Positions 15,821-25,491 of a stretch of 64,000 bases of DNA are shown here, piece by piece; the first letter of the stretch is position 1; every line of letters starts with the position of its first letter. The translations under genes were made by a program, and so were the position numbers. Source of the DNA: an uncultured Lachnospiraceae bacterium (lineage in GTDB: Bacteria > Bacillota > Clostridia > Lachnospirales > Lachnospiraceae). A model generated the notes under the pieces. The model worked only from the letters and a program-made list of their open reading frames with translations, ran no database searches and was not told the origin of the DNA. Location of the stretch: contig CAJURU010000016.1 in NCBI GenBank assembly GCA_910588845.1, positions 3,774 to 67,773 of the forward strand, in the 5' to 3' direction.

Positions 15821-17037
15821 CTTTGTACCTCAAAATAATAACTCACGATCTCCTGCTCCAATTTCACGCGCTTCTCTCTCATATAGGCGACAACGTCCTT
15901 ATACGGCTCTTCCTGCTCCAATCCTTGCAGCCGATTGAGGTCATGATCCGTAAGCCCTTTCAAACACTTGCCGAACCTGTCGTCTGCAAGCTCCCTGGCG
16001 CCCATACAATACAACTTGAAATTCCTCCCCGTTGCCCGGCATAAATGCCTGTGAATGAGAAACCCGCCGACATCAATATCCCCAAAATGATAATAATGAA
16101 TGGTGGGATTGTCCGCAATGACCCTCCTCAAGAAATCAATTTGCGGGCGGCTGGCAAAACCGCCAAGGTACATCATTGCCGTGGCAGCATCATTGCTTCT
16201 CTGATAGGACGTCTTATTTTCGATTGTCATCAAATTTGCCGCATGGACTGTTATTTCCCGGATATCCTTGATATCACCCGAGGATATAGCGACGCCGCCT
16301 TTTAGTTTTCCCGTTTCCAGTACGTAATGATCCCAGACAATTTTCCAATCTCCTTTTATCATCACTTCCTGTTCCGCCGGGATGACATGATAAAAGGCCA
16401 GCGCCTCGTCATTTTCCTCTGCTTCTTCTTTGGGCATGGAACGCGCGCCTCTTATAATCGCACAAATTTCTTCATAATTATTCTGCTCAAACCATTTGGA
16501 ATCGCCATACACAAGCATGGACAACTCGCGCACATACAAATCCTCCTCATTCTTCTCCAAGAAATCAAGCATTTGCAAATTCGCTTCAATTCTGGACAAA
16601 TCTATTTGCCGCCTTGGGTCTTCTATCTGCATTCCTATATGCTCCATATAATACTGCACCACTGCCCCTGAAGATTGATACTGCTGCATGAGCAGCTTCA
16701 CTTTTTCAGAAAGTATGCTTTGCGGCGCCACACCGTAATGCTCTTTGAGATACCCATACACCACATCCATATTCTCTTCGCAGAGATAAATTTTCTCCAC
16801 ATCGGCGCTGAATTTCAAATAATCCACCGCTACCAAGCCTAACTCTTTCAGCGTACTTACCGCTTCCTCCAGGCTCTGTTTCTCTCTGATATCCGCGTTA
16901 TTGTCTGTATAATTCTTATATACTTCCTGCGGCTTTAAGATAACCCGCCTGCCGGTATTTATATTCCTCGCAAGGCGGTTATGATACTTTTTCAATAATT
17001 TCTCAAGAACCGGCTTCTTATAATCTTTGCTGCTCAT
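15817..17037 (-). CDS. jetD: Wadjet protein JetD (Toprim nuclease subunit)
   Basis: Nuclease subunit of the Wadjet anti-plasmid complex, which cleaves extruded circular DNA. The 406-residue protein has an N-terminal winged-helix/arm region (DUF3322-like) and a C-terminal topoisomerase VI-like Toprim domain (DUF2220) with HYYHFGDIDVGGFLIHRHL, where D-x-D binds metal, preceded by the glutamate of TIENKTSYQR. It overlaps the end of jetC by 20 bases and the following ATPase by four, so all are translationally linked. Confidence 0.92.
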   Translation of the reverse strand: MSSKDYKKPVLEKLLKKYHNRLARNINTGRRVILKPQEVYKNYTDNNADIREKQSLEEAVSTLKELGLVAVDYLKFSADVEKIYLCEENMDVVYGYLKEHYGVAPQSILSEKVKLLMQQYQSSGAVVQYYMEHIGMQIEDPRRQIDLSRIEANLQMLDFLEKNEEDLYVRELSMLVYGDSKWFEQNNYEEICAIIRGARSMPKEEAEENDEALAFYHVIPAEQEVMIKGDWKIVWDHYVLETGKLKGGVAISSGDIKDIREITVHAANLMTIENKTSYQRSNDAATAMMYLGGFASRPQIDFLRRVIADNPTIHYYHFGDIDVGGFLIHRHLCRATGRNFKLYCMGARELADDRFGKCLKGLTDHDLNRLQGLEQEEPYKDVVAYMREKRVKLEQEIVSYYFEVQR

Positions 17038-20000
17038 GGAATTTAACCTTTCCGATCTGCATATTGTCGTTGCTTAATTTGAGAACCGGGATAATCACCC
17101 CGCATTCGCTGCCAATAGATTCCAGCTTATTGGGCGGCGCGCAGAAAATCACCTGAAAATCCTGATTCTTGAAAAATTCCAACATCAGCTTGATATTGTG
17201 GTCGCTCATCTTTTCAAACGGCTCGTCAATAAAAATCAGCCGCACAGAATTAACGCGCACATTATATAACATGGACAAGGCCGCGGAAAGGATCAGCGTG
17301 TATGGAATCTGAGTACCCGCGCCGGAATTATAGCCCACCTGCTTCGACAGTTTTCCGTCTTTGACCTCATCATTGTTGATGATAATCTCATAGCTCATAT
17401 AATTACGGTAATCCGCAAACCGCTTAATTTCCGCCATATCATTTTTATCAATAATTTTGTTGATAATATCCTTAATTTCTTTTTCTCTTAATTCAACTTC
17501 ATCATTGTCGTAGCCCATAAAACTTGTAAATGTCATCTGCCCTTCATCCGCCATATTATTTGTCTCCTGCAAATACTTGGCGTAACGCAGGATTTTGGCA
17601 TAATCAGAGCTGTCGTTTAACAACTTGACATCAAACTGATAGCGCGTGGAAAACTGTAACTTCCGCAGCTCTTTATTGATATCCGAAATGTCGCTGCGCG
17701 CCGTCTGCGCAGTTTCATAGATGCTTAATACAAACTCCCGCTTAAAAATACGCTCATAAGTAACCGTCTGTTCTTTCAACTTCTGTTGGATGCCCTGAAG
17801 ATCGTCAATCCAAATCCTGCCTCTGCGTTTCTGGTAAGCTGCTTCATGTCCTAAGCCAATGGGCAGCCTGTCCACTTCCTGTTTGCGGTTGTTATACGAC
17901 TGCTGCTTGCCATTGATATTCGCCTCCAATTCGCGGACGCGGCGGTCAACTCTCGCCTTGTTCTCATACTGCATGAGCCCGCCGTTTTTGTTTTCCCCCG
18001 CCAGGTAGCCATCGTATTCTTGCACCGCTGTTTCTACCGCAGAATGGTCAGATACGCGCGCTTCCTGCAAACGTTTCTGCGCCTCCTCTTCCCGCGTCTT
18101 GCATTCTTTGATTTCCTTTTCTTTGGCGGCCGTCTCCGCAGCCAAAGTCACTTTCTTATCCAGTTTTCTCCCTTTTTGCGCCTTTTTCTTCTCCAGTTGG
18201 CTGCCAAGCTCAGTCACACGGTCATTCAAAGCCATGAACTCAGCATTATTTTTCTGCGCCTCCAAGAGCTCCCGGTAATGCCCCTTCTCCTCATTCCATT
18301 CCACCGTCACCTGCGCAATTTCCCGGTGTGCGTCTAAGTTAAATTCCCGAAAATCGTCCAGCCCTTTTTGCAGGCAATCTGACTGCTGCTGCAATTGTCT
18401 CTGCTGGGACAATACTTCCTTCTCCCGTTCTTTTAACTGCTGCAATTTCTTTTGTGCAGACAGCCTGTTCAACTCTACAGCCTTTCCACCCAGGCAATAA
18501 CTCTTTAATTTCTTTGTATTCACATAAGTCACCGCCATGTTACGGCTTAACTTGCCCTCTTTGGACATGGCATTGTCGTACTTGGGCACATCCTCTTTGT
18601 CCACGGCATGAATCCGGCCAAGCCAGAATTTAAAATAATTAGCTGCCGTCTCATTCTGGATAAACAGGAAATGAAATACGGAATCTTCTTCGCACATCAT
18701 CTCCCTCGCCATCAACCGCCTGGTATTTACCAATTCCACGTAGCGATGCCGCGACCCATCCATCACCGCATTGGCAACTGCAAACGCTTCCGGCGAAACA
18801 ATAATCGCATAACGGTGGATTCCTAAAAATGCCTCTATTGCGTCCCGCCAGCCTTCGTCCTTTAATTCCACGACGTATTCAAACGCCATCCGCGCTTCCT
18901 CCTGGATTCCCCTTTTGTGGAACTCGCGATTAATCTCGCGAATCAGTTCCATCTGTTCCCTCACATATGTGTAATCCGGTTTATTCTTGTTGCAGTTCTC
19001 GATAATCCCCGCCTGCTCCGAACACTTCTCCCGAATCTCCAATAACGCTCTGTCAAGCATCGTCTTATCTGCAATCAACTTGTCACGGCACAAGCGGATT
19101 TGCTCTTTTAACACGCCTACAAATTGCTTCTTTTCTGCAAGCTCCACCTCTTTTGACGTCAGCCTGCCCACCAGACTGAAATCCGTATGAGGTATCTCTA
19201 ACTCCTGTAGCATAGTTACAATTTCCTGCATCTGTTTCTGGAACATCTCTAACGCTTGCGCCTCTTTTTTCAGGCTCTTTAATTGTTCCTCATATTTGTC
19301 TATCAACTGTTTGGACGCCAGAATTGCCTTGGAAACATCCAGCGCATGCAGCGCGCTTTTTGCTTCAGATAGATAAACCTCTAACTCCTCGATTTCCTGT
19401 GACAATCTGTGAATTTCCTTCTCCAACTGTCCACAAATAATGTTATTTTTCTCAACAATTTCCTGGGATTCGCGTTCCCTCCTCTGACACTGCACAACAT
19501 TATTGTAAATCACTTTTATGTCGTCTATTTTCAAACGCAGGCTTTTTTTATCATGTTCCTCATAATCAGACAAAATAGCATCCAAATCCTGTAGCTCCTG
19601 ATTAATCTGCTCTAAGCTGCTGTTAATCTGTTCGATATTCTTCTTGGCCTCTTTTAACTTTTCAAAATTTACATTGTGTTCTTCTAACACGGATTCCTTA
19701 ATAAATTCCTGGATTTTGGCGGCAGGATTGTATGCCATGATGTTCCTGAGTTTCCTCTGGTACTTGGAAACTTCCTGATATGGCAGCTTGAGCCCCGTCA
19801 TCTGCATAAAAAGTGTGATGCCCTCTTTCTTACTCTTCATCGACACGCCATATCTCTTCTGGAACCCGGAGGCGTCGTACGGCTTCCACACTTTCCCCTC
19901 TTCATATACAAAAGAAATGTCCTGCAATGACTTTTTATCGAGCGCATACCAATGTGTGCCTCGAATATCGGTAACTGCCGTTTCAATCACTACCCCCAAA

Positions 20001-20344
20001 ATAAACGGATTATCATTAATCTCGTCATAATATTCTAAGGCGATATGCGTATAGACCACCGGTATTTTCTCCGCTGGCCTGGCGTAAATCCCGGCGCTGG
20101 CATCCACCAGACAGCGTGTGTAGGACACCAGGTTACGCTTTCCCATCCCCGTATTATATCCGCTTGTGGCTTTATTAAATTGCGTGTCCCCTGTATAAGC
20201 ATACTTAATGGCGTCTAAGATTGTTGATTTTCCGCATTCATTTTCACCGGAAATTAAAGTCAGAGCCTCCGACACCGGAATCGTTGTATTGGAAAATCCA
20301 TACCAATTTACCAACTGTATTCTGCGCAAAACCGTTTTACTCAT
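17018..20344 (-). CDS. jetC: Wadjet protein JetC (SMC-like ATPase)
   Basis: SMC/MukB-like motor of the Wadjet complex, about 1108 residues. Head domain at the N-terminus: LRRIQLVNWYGFSN and Walker A ISGENECGKSTILDAIKYA. Two long coiled-coil arms rich in E/K/Q/L surround a hinge around residues 460-620. The C-terminal head contains the signature-like YNSGAGTQIPYTLIL and Walker B VRLIFIDEPFEKMSD. The start is ATG 20344 (MSKTVLRRIQ), seven bases after GAGGA. The longer frame to 20464 overlaps jetB out of frame and is unlikely. The start lies within the last codons of jetB. Confidence 0.93.
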   Translation of the reverse strand: MSKTVLRRIQLVNWYGFSNTTIPVSEALTLISGENECGKSTILDAIKYAYTGDTQFNKATSGYNTGMGKRNLVSYTRCLVDASAGIYARPAEKIPVVYTHIALEYYDEINDNPFILGVVIETAVTDIRGTHWYALDKKSLQDISFVYEEGKVWKPYDASGFQKRYGVSMKSKKEGITLFMQMTGLKLPYQEVSKYQRKLRNIMAYNPAAKIQEFIKESVLEEHNVNFEKLKEAKKNIEQINSSLEQINQELQDLDAILSDYEEHDKKSLRLKIDDIKVIYNNVVQCQRRERESQEIVEKNNIICGQLEKEIHRLSQEIEELEVYLSEAKSALHALDVSKAILASKQLIDKYEEQLKSLKKEAQALEMFQKQMQEIVTMLQELEIPHTDFSLVGRLTSKEVELAEKKQFVGVLKEQIRLCRDKLIADKTMLDRALLEIREKCSEQAGIIENCNKNKPDYTYVREQMELIREINREFHKRGIQEEARMAFEYVVELKDEGWRDAIEAFLGIHRYAIIVSPEAFAVANAVMDGSRHRYVELVNTRRLMAREMMCEEDSVFHFLFIQNETAANYFKFWLGRIHAVDKEDVPKYDNAMSKEGKLSRNMAVTYVNTKKLKSYCLGGKAVELNRLSAQKKLQQLKEREKEVLSQQRQLQQQSDCLQKGLDDFREFNLDAHREIAQVTVEWNEEKGHYRELLEAQKNNAEFMALNDRVTELGSQLEKKKAQKGRKLDKKVTLAAETAAKEKEIKECKTREEEAQKRLQEARVSDHSAVETAVQEYDGYLAGENKNGGLMQYENKARVDRRVRELEANINGKQQSYNNRKQEVDRLPIGLGHEAAYQKRRGRIWIDDLQGIQQKLKEQTVTYERIFKREFVLSIYETAQTARSDISDINKELRKLQFSTRYQFDVKLLNDSSDYAKILRYAKYLQETNNMADEGQMTFTSFMGYDNDEVELREKEIKDIINKIIDKNDMAEIKRFADYRNYMSYEIIINNDEVKDGKLSKQVGYNSGAGTQIPYTLILSAALSMLYNVRVNSVRLIFIDEPFEKMSDHNIKLMLEFFKNQDFQVIFCAPPNKLESIGSECGVIIPVLKLSNDNMQIGKVKFHEQQRL

Positions 20345-21032
20345 ATGCGTCCTCGCTTTCTGCCATATCCTCCAGCTCTTCCTCATTGTCCGCCAGATTA
20401 TCCATGTCTGCCTCATCATCCGCCATGTTGTCCTTATCCGCCCCCGCGCCGTCATCCGCAGCATACTCTGCCATAACCTGTTTCAACTGCCCGATATCCA
20501 TGCAAAATTGCAAAGATGGGTACAATTTCACTTTACCATCTTCCGTTGCGATATCATCGCTGTAATCAATCAGGCTGAATCTTTTAAAAAGGCGGTAATT
20601 TTTCTTGAAATCAGCGGGCGTCATGGTAATCTTATAAATCTTACACTTGTCTATGATATCGCCAATGGTTGCATAAACCGGGTCTGCATATCCCATGCGC
20701 TCCAAAAACAACAGCCATAGCACCAATAAGAGCCTGACCTGTTTCGGCTCAAAGCGCAGCAGGTTTATCCTCTTTAACCCGACCGTTTCAATATCGTCAT
20801 CATTCTGCTGTAACATAGCGACGCGCATACGCTCCTCAACGACTACCTTATAACCAATGGCGGCAAGATATGTATTGATATCATATTGATTCGATTCGGA
20901 GGATATGAAATCATACAATCGTTCTTCTTTATCTGCCACAATAAATGTCGCATCCAATAATTTACGGATGCACCGTTTAAACAGATACGCATCCTCGTCC
21001 GACATTTTTTTCATAAAACTAAAATCTCCCAT
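20337..21032 (-). CDS. jetB: Wadjet protein JetB (MukE-like, DUF4194)
   Basis: Kleisin-associated winged-helix subunit of Wadjet, 231 residues. The central part (FEPKQVRLLLVLWLLFLERM, then KITMTPADFKKNYRLFKRF) fits DUF4194. The last 45 residues are strikingly acidic and repetitive (ADDEADMDNLADNEEELEDM), a tail not needed for the family fold. A GGAGA site precedes the ATG at 21032. The stop overlaps the start of jetC by eight bases. A repeat-rich gap of 206 bases separates it from jetA. Confidence 0.88.
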   Translation of the reverse strand: MGDFSFMKKMSDEDAYLFKRCIRKLLDATFIVADKEERLYDFISSESNQYDINTYLAAIGYKVVVEERMRVAMLQQNDDDIETVGLKRINLLRFEPKQVRLLLVLWLLFLERMGYADPVYATIGDIIDKCKIYKITMTPADFKKNYRLFKRFSLIDYSDDIATEDGKVKLYPSLQFCMDIGQLKQVMAEYAADDGAGADKDNMADDEADMDNLADNEEELEDMAESEDAYE

Positions 21033-21072
21033 AACATCTCCTAATTCTGTTTATTTACTAATTTCCACGGCT

Positions 21073-21297
21073 ATTCAGAACCCTGCGCCACAGCTATTCA
21101 GCACCCCGCGCCACAGACATGTCAGCATAGCTGCCATACGCCTTGTCGGAAGGCTTTCAAGAAATGCTCCGCATTTGCCTTCCTCCTAAGGCTTTTGTCT
21201 GTGGCTGAGGGGATTATCCCCCTCATAGAAATAGCGCTTCAGCCCTTTTCAAATAAATTTGAAGAGGCTGTATCGCTATTTCTATGGGGTTCTGAAT
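21073..21297. repeat. Structured repeat element between jetA and jetB
   Basis: Ends are inverted 11-mers ATTCAGAACCC (21073-21083) and GGGTTCTGAAT (21287-21297). Inside are CCACAGACA/TGTCTGTGG (21111-21119, 21196-21204) enclosing a nested stem (GCCTT, GGAAGGC, AAATGC with their complements), and CATAGAAATAGCG/CGCTATTTCTATG (21224-21236, 21274-21286). A 24-base unit around ATTCAGAACCCTGCGCCACA occurs twice in tandem. It looks like a MITE inserted at the jetA 3' end; the last 18 codons of jetA lie inside it. Confidence 0.65.
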
Positions 21298-22699
21298 GTT
21301 TACAAATTTTCATATTATTGATATCTGCAACATCCGTTTTCACCATTTCCTCAGACAATTCTATCTCATATGGAAATTCTATATTTTTTGCATACAGCAT
21401 AGCTGCCGCAAACATAATTGCCTCTTCCTTTGTCCTTATCTGCCGCTCTTTTAACTGAATTTCCCGCTCATTGCCAAGCAGCGTTTCCAGGAACATACCC
21501 ACACGTTCTACGGAATAACGGTTCGGCGCATTTTTAAACAATTCTTCCGTCTTTAAATCCTTATCTTCTTCGGACAATTCCGCAACTGCCAGTCCAATAT
21601 TCTCACCCTCATTTTTCAACCTTCTCGTTTTCTCAAATGATTTATATCCTATATATTTTTGACTGATGATACGCGTACAATCCGCGGCTTTTTCCATAAC
21701 CAACGCCTGATCTTCTTCTGAAAGCCCGGACACAGCGTTTAGAAAATCATTGAGGGCTGATTCCAGGCGGATACCGTTGCTTGACATCAGCATAATCCTC
21801 GTATTGGCAAGATTATAATAATTGTTAATCCGCCGGTCTACCAACTCCATGTTATCTTCATATTCCACGCTGAGGAAATATTGCAGTTCCGCAAAATAGC
21901 GCTCCACACGCTGCCTTGCTTCATCCGCATCTATCTGTAAATTCTCGGCACATTCCGCTGCCATTTTCTCAAACAAATCCCCCTGCCTCAACACCCGCAG
22001 CTTATTGCGGATAAATGAAATCTGCGTGGGGATCAAACCATTATTTTTGACAAAAAAATACTCGCTGAAAAAGCGGTCAAGCATTTCATCTTTCATGATA
22101 AACTGTCCGAAACTGTTGATATCCTGAAATGCAATTACCGCTTTCATAATGGTAGAAATATTCTCTTTTAAATCTGTCAATTCATTCTTTAATTCGCTCT
22201 CATTGTCAATTAAGGGCACAAGAATATTCGTGTACGGCCGCTCTCGGCGCACAGAATCTTCCTCTAATGCGGACTTGACAATCTCGTACATGGAGAAAAT
22301 ACGGTTGGACATCATGCCCTCCCCGCTCTTCTCCGTCATTTTGCGCAGAAAATCCATCACTCTTCGGCAGTCGATGGAAACATTGACCACATACTCGCCA
22401 TTGCGCCCAATCTCCCGCGGGAGCAGCCAGCCGCACTCCCGGAATAAAGAAAGAATGGAAGCGGCCTGTAAGTCGCCTCCATTTTCTTCTGTCGTCTCGG
22501 AGAGATTGTCTGAGTCCTCATGCAGTTCCATATTTTTGAGAAAAAGAGTAATACTGTCCTTGGCGCCCGATTCATAGAGAACCGGCAGCTCCTTCGTCTT
22601 GTCAATCAGGATTTGTATACAATCATAATAAATTCTGCGGTATTTGAAGGTAAAAGGTTTAAAAAAAGATTCGTTCTTTATGTAATCAAAAAAATTCAC
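21239..22699 (-). CDS. jetA: Wadjet protein JetA (MukF-like kleisin)
   Basis: Kleisin subunit of Wadjet, 486 residues, largely helical with no catalytic motif. The opening MNFFDYIKNESFFKPFTFKYRRIYYDCI and the winged-helix region ILSLFRECGWLLPREIGRNGEYVVNV are typical of the JetA family (DUF5716). It is the first gene of the operon. The C-terminal tail after KICKHS (EPHRNSDTASSNLFEKG) is encoded by the inverted-repeat element, so the native C-terminus has probably been replaced. The upstream gap to thiE is 65 bases, with no clear promoter identified. Confidence 0.88.
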   Translation of the reverse strand: MNFFDYIKNESFFKPFTFKYRRIYYDCIQILIDKTKELPVLYESGAKDSITLFLKNMELHEDSDNLSETTEENGGDLQAASILSLFRECGWLLPREIGRNGEYVVNVSIDCRRVMDFLRKMTEKSGEGMMSNRIFSMYEIVKSALEEDSVRRERPYTNILVPLIDNESELKNELTDLKENISTIMKAVIAFQDINSFGQFIMKDEMLDRFFSEYFFVKNNGLIPTQISFIRNKLRVLRQGDLFEKMAAECAENLQIDADEARQRVERYFAELQYFLSVEYEDNMELVDRRINNYYNLANTRIMLMSSNGIRLESALNDFLNAVSGLSEEDQALVMEKAADCTRIISQKYIGYKSFEKTRRLKNEGENIGLAVAELSEEDKDLKTEELFKNAPNRYSVERVGMFLETLLGNEREIQLKERQIRTKEEAIMFAAAMLYAKNIEFPYEIELSEEMVKTDVADINNMKICKHSEPHRNSDTASSNLFEKG

Positions 22700-22764
22700 T
22701 CGCTGACCTCATTGCTTTCCTTGTGCATTCTTCCCTCCACAGCAAAAATGCTGCACTAGCTTTA

Positions 22765-23424
22765 TTATAAAGTAATGCCAGGAAAATGCAATGGATTTCT
22801 TGTAAAAATGTATTCCGACATCATACACGCCCCTGAGGCTGCGCTTTCCCTTACCAAAGACAGGTTCTCCTCATGGACGCCCCCGATCGCATACACCGGA
22901 ATATCGACGGCAGTGCAGACCTCTTCTAAAAACTCTATTCCTCTTGGCAAAATTCCTTTTTTGCAGTCTGTGGCAAAAATATGGCCCGCCGTCACATAAG
23001 ACGCCCCCAGCTCCTGTGCCTCCTCTGCCTCCGCCACCGAATGAACGGACGCGCCAATCTGAATTTCAGCAAGTCCTCCGCGCCTCTGATACTCCTGTAA
23101 GGCGGGGAAAGGAAGGTGCAGCCAACCGCATCCGGTCTCTTTTGCAGCCTCCAAATAACTATGGGCAATGATTCTTGTCTGCCTGACCCCCAGTTCCCTG
23201 ATTTTCTGCCAAAGACTTACAAACAATTTCACATAATCCGCCTCGGACAACTGTTTTTCCCGGACAATCATGATATCCGGCTTTTGATTTTTTCCAAGGC
23301 AAGATTTGTCGCCCGCTGCAATCCCCGCCAAAAATTCTATATAGGTTTCCATATCTGTCTCTCCATGGGATGCTTGAAATAATGCCCAGTTTGAGACAGC
23401 AATTCTACACATACACATAATCAT
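22765..23424 (-). CDS. thiE: ThiE/TenI-like thiamine phosphate synthase
   Basis: TIM-barrel protein of about 215 residues. Conserved loops are IMIVREKQLSEADYVKLF, GWLHLPF, IGASVHSVAEAEEAQELGASYVTAGHIF, the phosphate-binding region ILPRGIEFLEEV and PVYAIGGVHEEN. ThiE joins the thiazole and pyrimidine halves of thiamine; TenI aromatises the thiazole. The sequence fits either, and the position after thiSGH supports a thiamine role. The start overlaps the thiH end by about 20 bases; ATG 23412 is an alternative start. The C-terminus is shorter than canonical ThiE. Confidence 0.75.
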   Translation of the reverse strand: MIMCMCRIAVSNWALFQASHGETDMETYIEFLAGIAAGDKSCLGKNQKPDIMIVREKQLSEADYVKLFVSLWQKIRELGVRQTRIIAHSYLEAAKETGCGWLHLPFPALQEYQRRGGLAEIQIGASVHSVAEAEEAQELGASYVTAGHIFATDCKKGILPRGIEFLEEVCTAVDIPVYAIGGVHEENLSLVRESAASGACMMSEYIFTRNPLHFPGITL

Positions 23425-24637
23425 TCATCACCGGCTGCAAGCCGCAGTTTTTTATGGCCTGTGTTACTGCGCTGACATCGCGGCTATCCGCAATTTCAAA
23501 CTGATTGTCGCCCCGTTCCGTTACTTCCTCAGAATGACTGCCGATTCCCGTACTGACGCCGGCGGAAATTTTCGTTGCCGCCACGCCAATCACATGATCG
23601 CGAAAATCTGCCCGCTCCCTGGTGGAAATTGTCATCCCGGCAAACGGCAGGAACAGTCGGTACGCACACATGATTTGCATCAATTCCCGCTCGCTGACCT
23701 CCTTGCCGCCCAACGGCTCCACCACCGGAACAACTTCTTTCTCCTTCATTTTTTCGCTGCCTTCATTCCTGGCAGCATCCTCTATCGTCATAATTGGACG
23801 CAATCTCGGGCAGGAGAAAGAAATTTCCGCATAGGGGTATTTGCGCTGGATATAGTATGCGTGAAGACCTGTGGCAAACGCATCCTTGCGGAAATCTGCC
23901 AGTCCCAAAAGCGCGGCAAACGCCACGCCGCGCATTCCGCCTTTTAACGCCCGCTCCTGCGCATGGAAACGGTAGGGAAAAATTCTCTTATGCCCGGCAA
24001 GATGCAGCATTTCATAGCGGTCAGAATCATACGTTTCCTGAAATACCGTCACATAATCGGCACCGCATTTCTGTAAATATGCATACTCGTCGGAGTTCAT
24101 CGGATAAACCTCGATTCCCACCATACGGAAATATTTGCGGGCAATCTTACACGCCTCCCCTATGTAGTTTACATCTGATTGGGCGCGGCTTTCCCCGGTG
24201 AGAATTAAAATTTCCTCCAATCCGCTTGCTGCAATCGCCGCCATCTCCTTTTCCATCTCCTCGCGATTCAGTTTCATACGGTGAATTCTGTTATGGCAAT
24301 TAAACCCACAGTAAACACAATAATTTTCACAATAATTGGAAATGTAGATGGGTGTAAACAGATACACCGAATTGCCAAAATGTTTCTCCGTCTCCTGTTT
24401 TGCCATCTTGGCCATTTCTTCCAAAAACGGCGCTGCCGCCGGGGACAGCAGCGCGGCAAAATCTTCAATACTTCGATTGTCATGAGACAACGCTTCTTCC
24501 ACATCCCGCGCCGTATAAGCACCCGCCTGGTACTGATTGCGCGTCTCTATGACCTGATGCAAAATATCAGAGTCAATCTGTTCCATGCCCTCCATATATT
24601 CCATATGGTTCTCAGGTTCCCGCATATCTGTCTGCAT
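23405..24637 (-). CDS. thiH: 2-iminoacetate synthase ThiH (radical SAM)
   Basis: Radical SAM tyrosine lyase that makes dehydroglycine for the thiazole of thiamine, used by anaerobes instead of glycine oxidase ThiO. The cluster motif CENYCVYCGF (Cx3Cx2C) is near residue 100, followed by EEILILTGESRAQSDVNYIG and the C-terminal thiamine-type BATS region with KISAGVSTGIGSHS. Length 410 is normal. GGAGGA lies about nine bases before the ATG at 24637. It follows thiG by 81 bases. Confidence 0.93.
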   Translation of the reverse strand: MQTDMREPENHMEYMEGMEQIDSDILHQVIETRNQYQAGAYTARDVEEALSHDNRSIEDFAALLSPAAAPFLEEMAKMAKQETEKHFGNSVYLFTPIYISNYCENYCVYCGFNCHNRIHRMKLNREEMEKEMAAIAASGLEEILILTGESRAQSDVNYIGEACKIARKYFRMVGIEVYPMNSDEYAYLQKCGADYVTVFQETYDSDRYEMLHLAGHKRIFPYRFHAQERALKGGMRGVAFAALLGLADFRKDAFATGLHAYYIQRKYPYAEISFSCPRLRPIMTIEDAARNEGSEKMKEKEVVPVVEPLGGKEVSERELMQIMCAYRLFLPFAGMTISTRERADFRDHVIGVAATKISAGVSTGIGSHSEEVTERGDNQFEIADSRDVSAVTQAIKNCGLQPVMNDYVYV

Positions 24638-24718
24638 TTCTTCTCATCCTCCTGTTAGTATACTTCCGTAATTATGGCCTCTCCATGCACCTGAAATCAT
24701 GGCTGCTGAATTCTATCC

Positions 24719-25489
24719 TTAATCCCTTAGAAAACCGGTCAGCGGAGAGGAAGCCTCCGCTCCTTTTTCCCTGACCCTGCCAAGCCCGGACAGATACGCC
24801 TGCCGCCCTGCCTCAATCGCTTTTTTGAATGCCGACGCCATCTGCGGGATATCTCCCGCCGTAGCTATGGCAGTATTGGCCATCACTGCCGCCGCCCCCA
24901 TTTCCATGACCTCACATGCCTGAGAAGGGCGTCCAATGCCCGCATCGACAATAATCGGCAGATCTATCTCATCAATGAGGATTTGGATAAACTCTTTGGT
25001 GGCAAGCCCTTTATTGGAACCAATGGGCGCCGCCAGGGGCATGACCGCCGCCGCTCCTGCATCTGCCAGATCACGCGCCGTATTTAAATCCGGGTACATA
25101 TAAGGCAGTACCACAAAGCCTTCCTTCGTCAGTATTTCCGTTGCTTTCACAGTCTCTGCATTATCCGGCAGCAAATATTTGGAATCCCGCATAATCTCTA
25201 TTTTCACAAAATTCCCGCAGCCCAGCTCCCGCGACAACCTGGCAATCCGCACGGCCTCCTGTGCATTTCTGGCGCCGGAAGTATTCGGCAGAAGCGTCAC
25301 GCCTTGCGGTATATAATCCAAAATATTTCCTTCGCCGTCTGAATTTGCCCGGCGCACAGCCAGCGTAATCATCTGCGCTCCCGCCTGTTCTACCGCCGCT
25401 TTAATCAGCTCTACATTGTATTTTCCGGAACCTAAGATAAATCTGGACTGAAATTCCTGTCCGCCTAACATAAATATATCCTGTTTCAT
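24719..25489 (-). CDS. thiG: Thiazole synthase ThiG
   Basis: Builds the thiazole phosphate from deoxyxylulose 5-phosphate, dehydroglycine and ThiS thiocarboxylate. Family motifs: SRFILGSGKY, LLPNTSGARNAQEAVRIARL, the Schiff-base lysine in FVKIEIMRDSKYLLPDN, VLPYMYPDLNTARDLADAG, APIGSNKGL and VDAGIGRPSQACEVMEMGAAAVMANTA (split here into its two halves of the phosphate site). 256 residues, full length. It starts two bases after the thiS stop. Confidence 0.95.
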   Translation of the reverse strand: MKQDIFMLGGQEFQSRFILGSGKYNVELIKAAVEQAGAQMITLAVRRANSDGEGNILDYIPQGVTLLPNTSGARNAQEAVRIARLSRELGCGNFVKIEIMRDSKYLLPDNAETVKATEILTKEGFVVLPYMYPDLNTARDLADAGAAAVMPLAAPIGSNKGLATKEFIQILIDEIDLPIIVDAGIGRPSQACEVMEMGAAAVMANTAIATAGDIPQMASAFKKAIEAGRQAYLSGLGRVREKGAEASSPLTGFLRD

Positions 25490-25491
25490 AA

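Noticed and set aside
17018..20464. JetC start at 20464
   Set aside because: The added 40 residues are Arg/Trp-rich, out-of-frame translation of the jetB tail; ATG 20344 fits the SMC-like head start.
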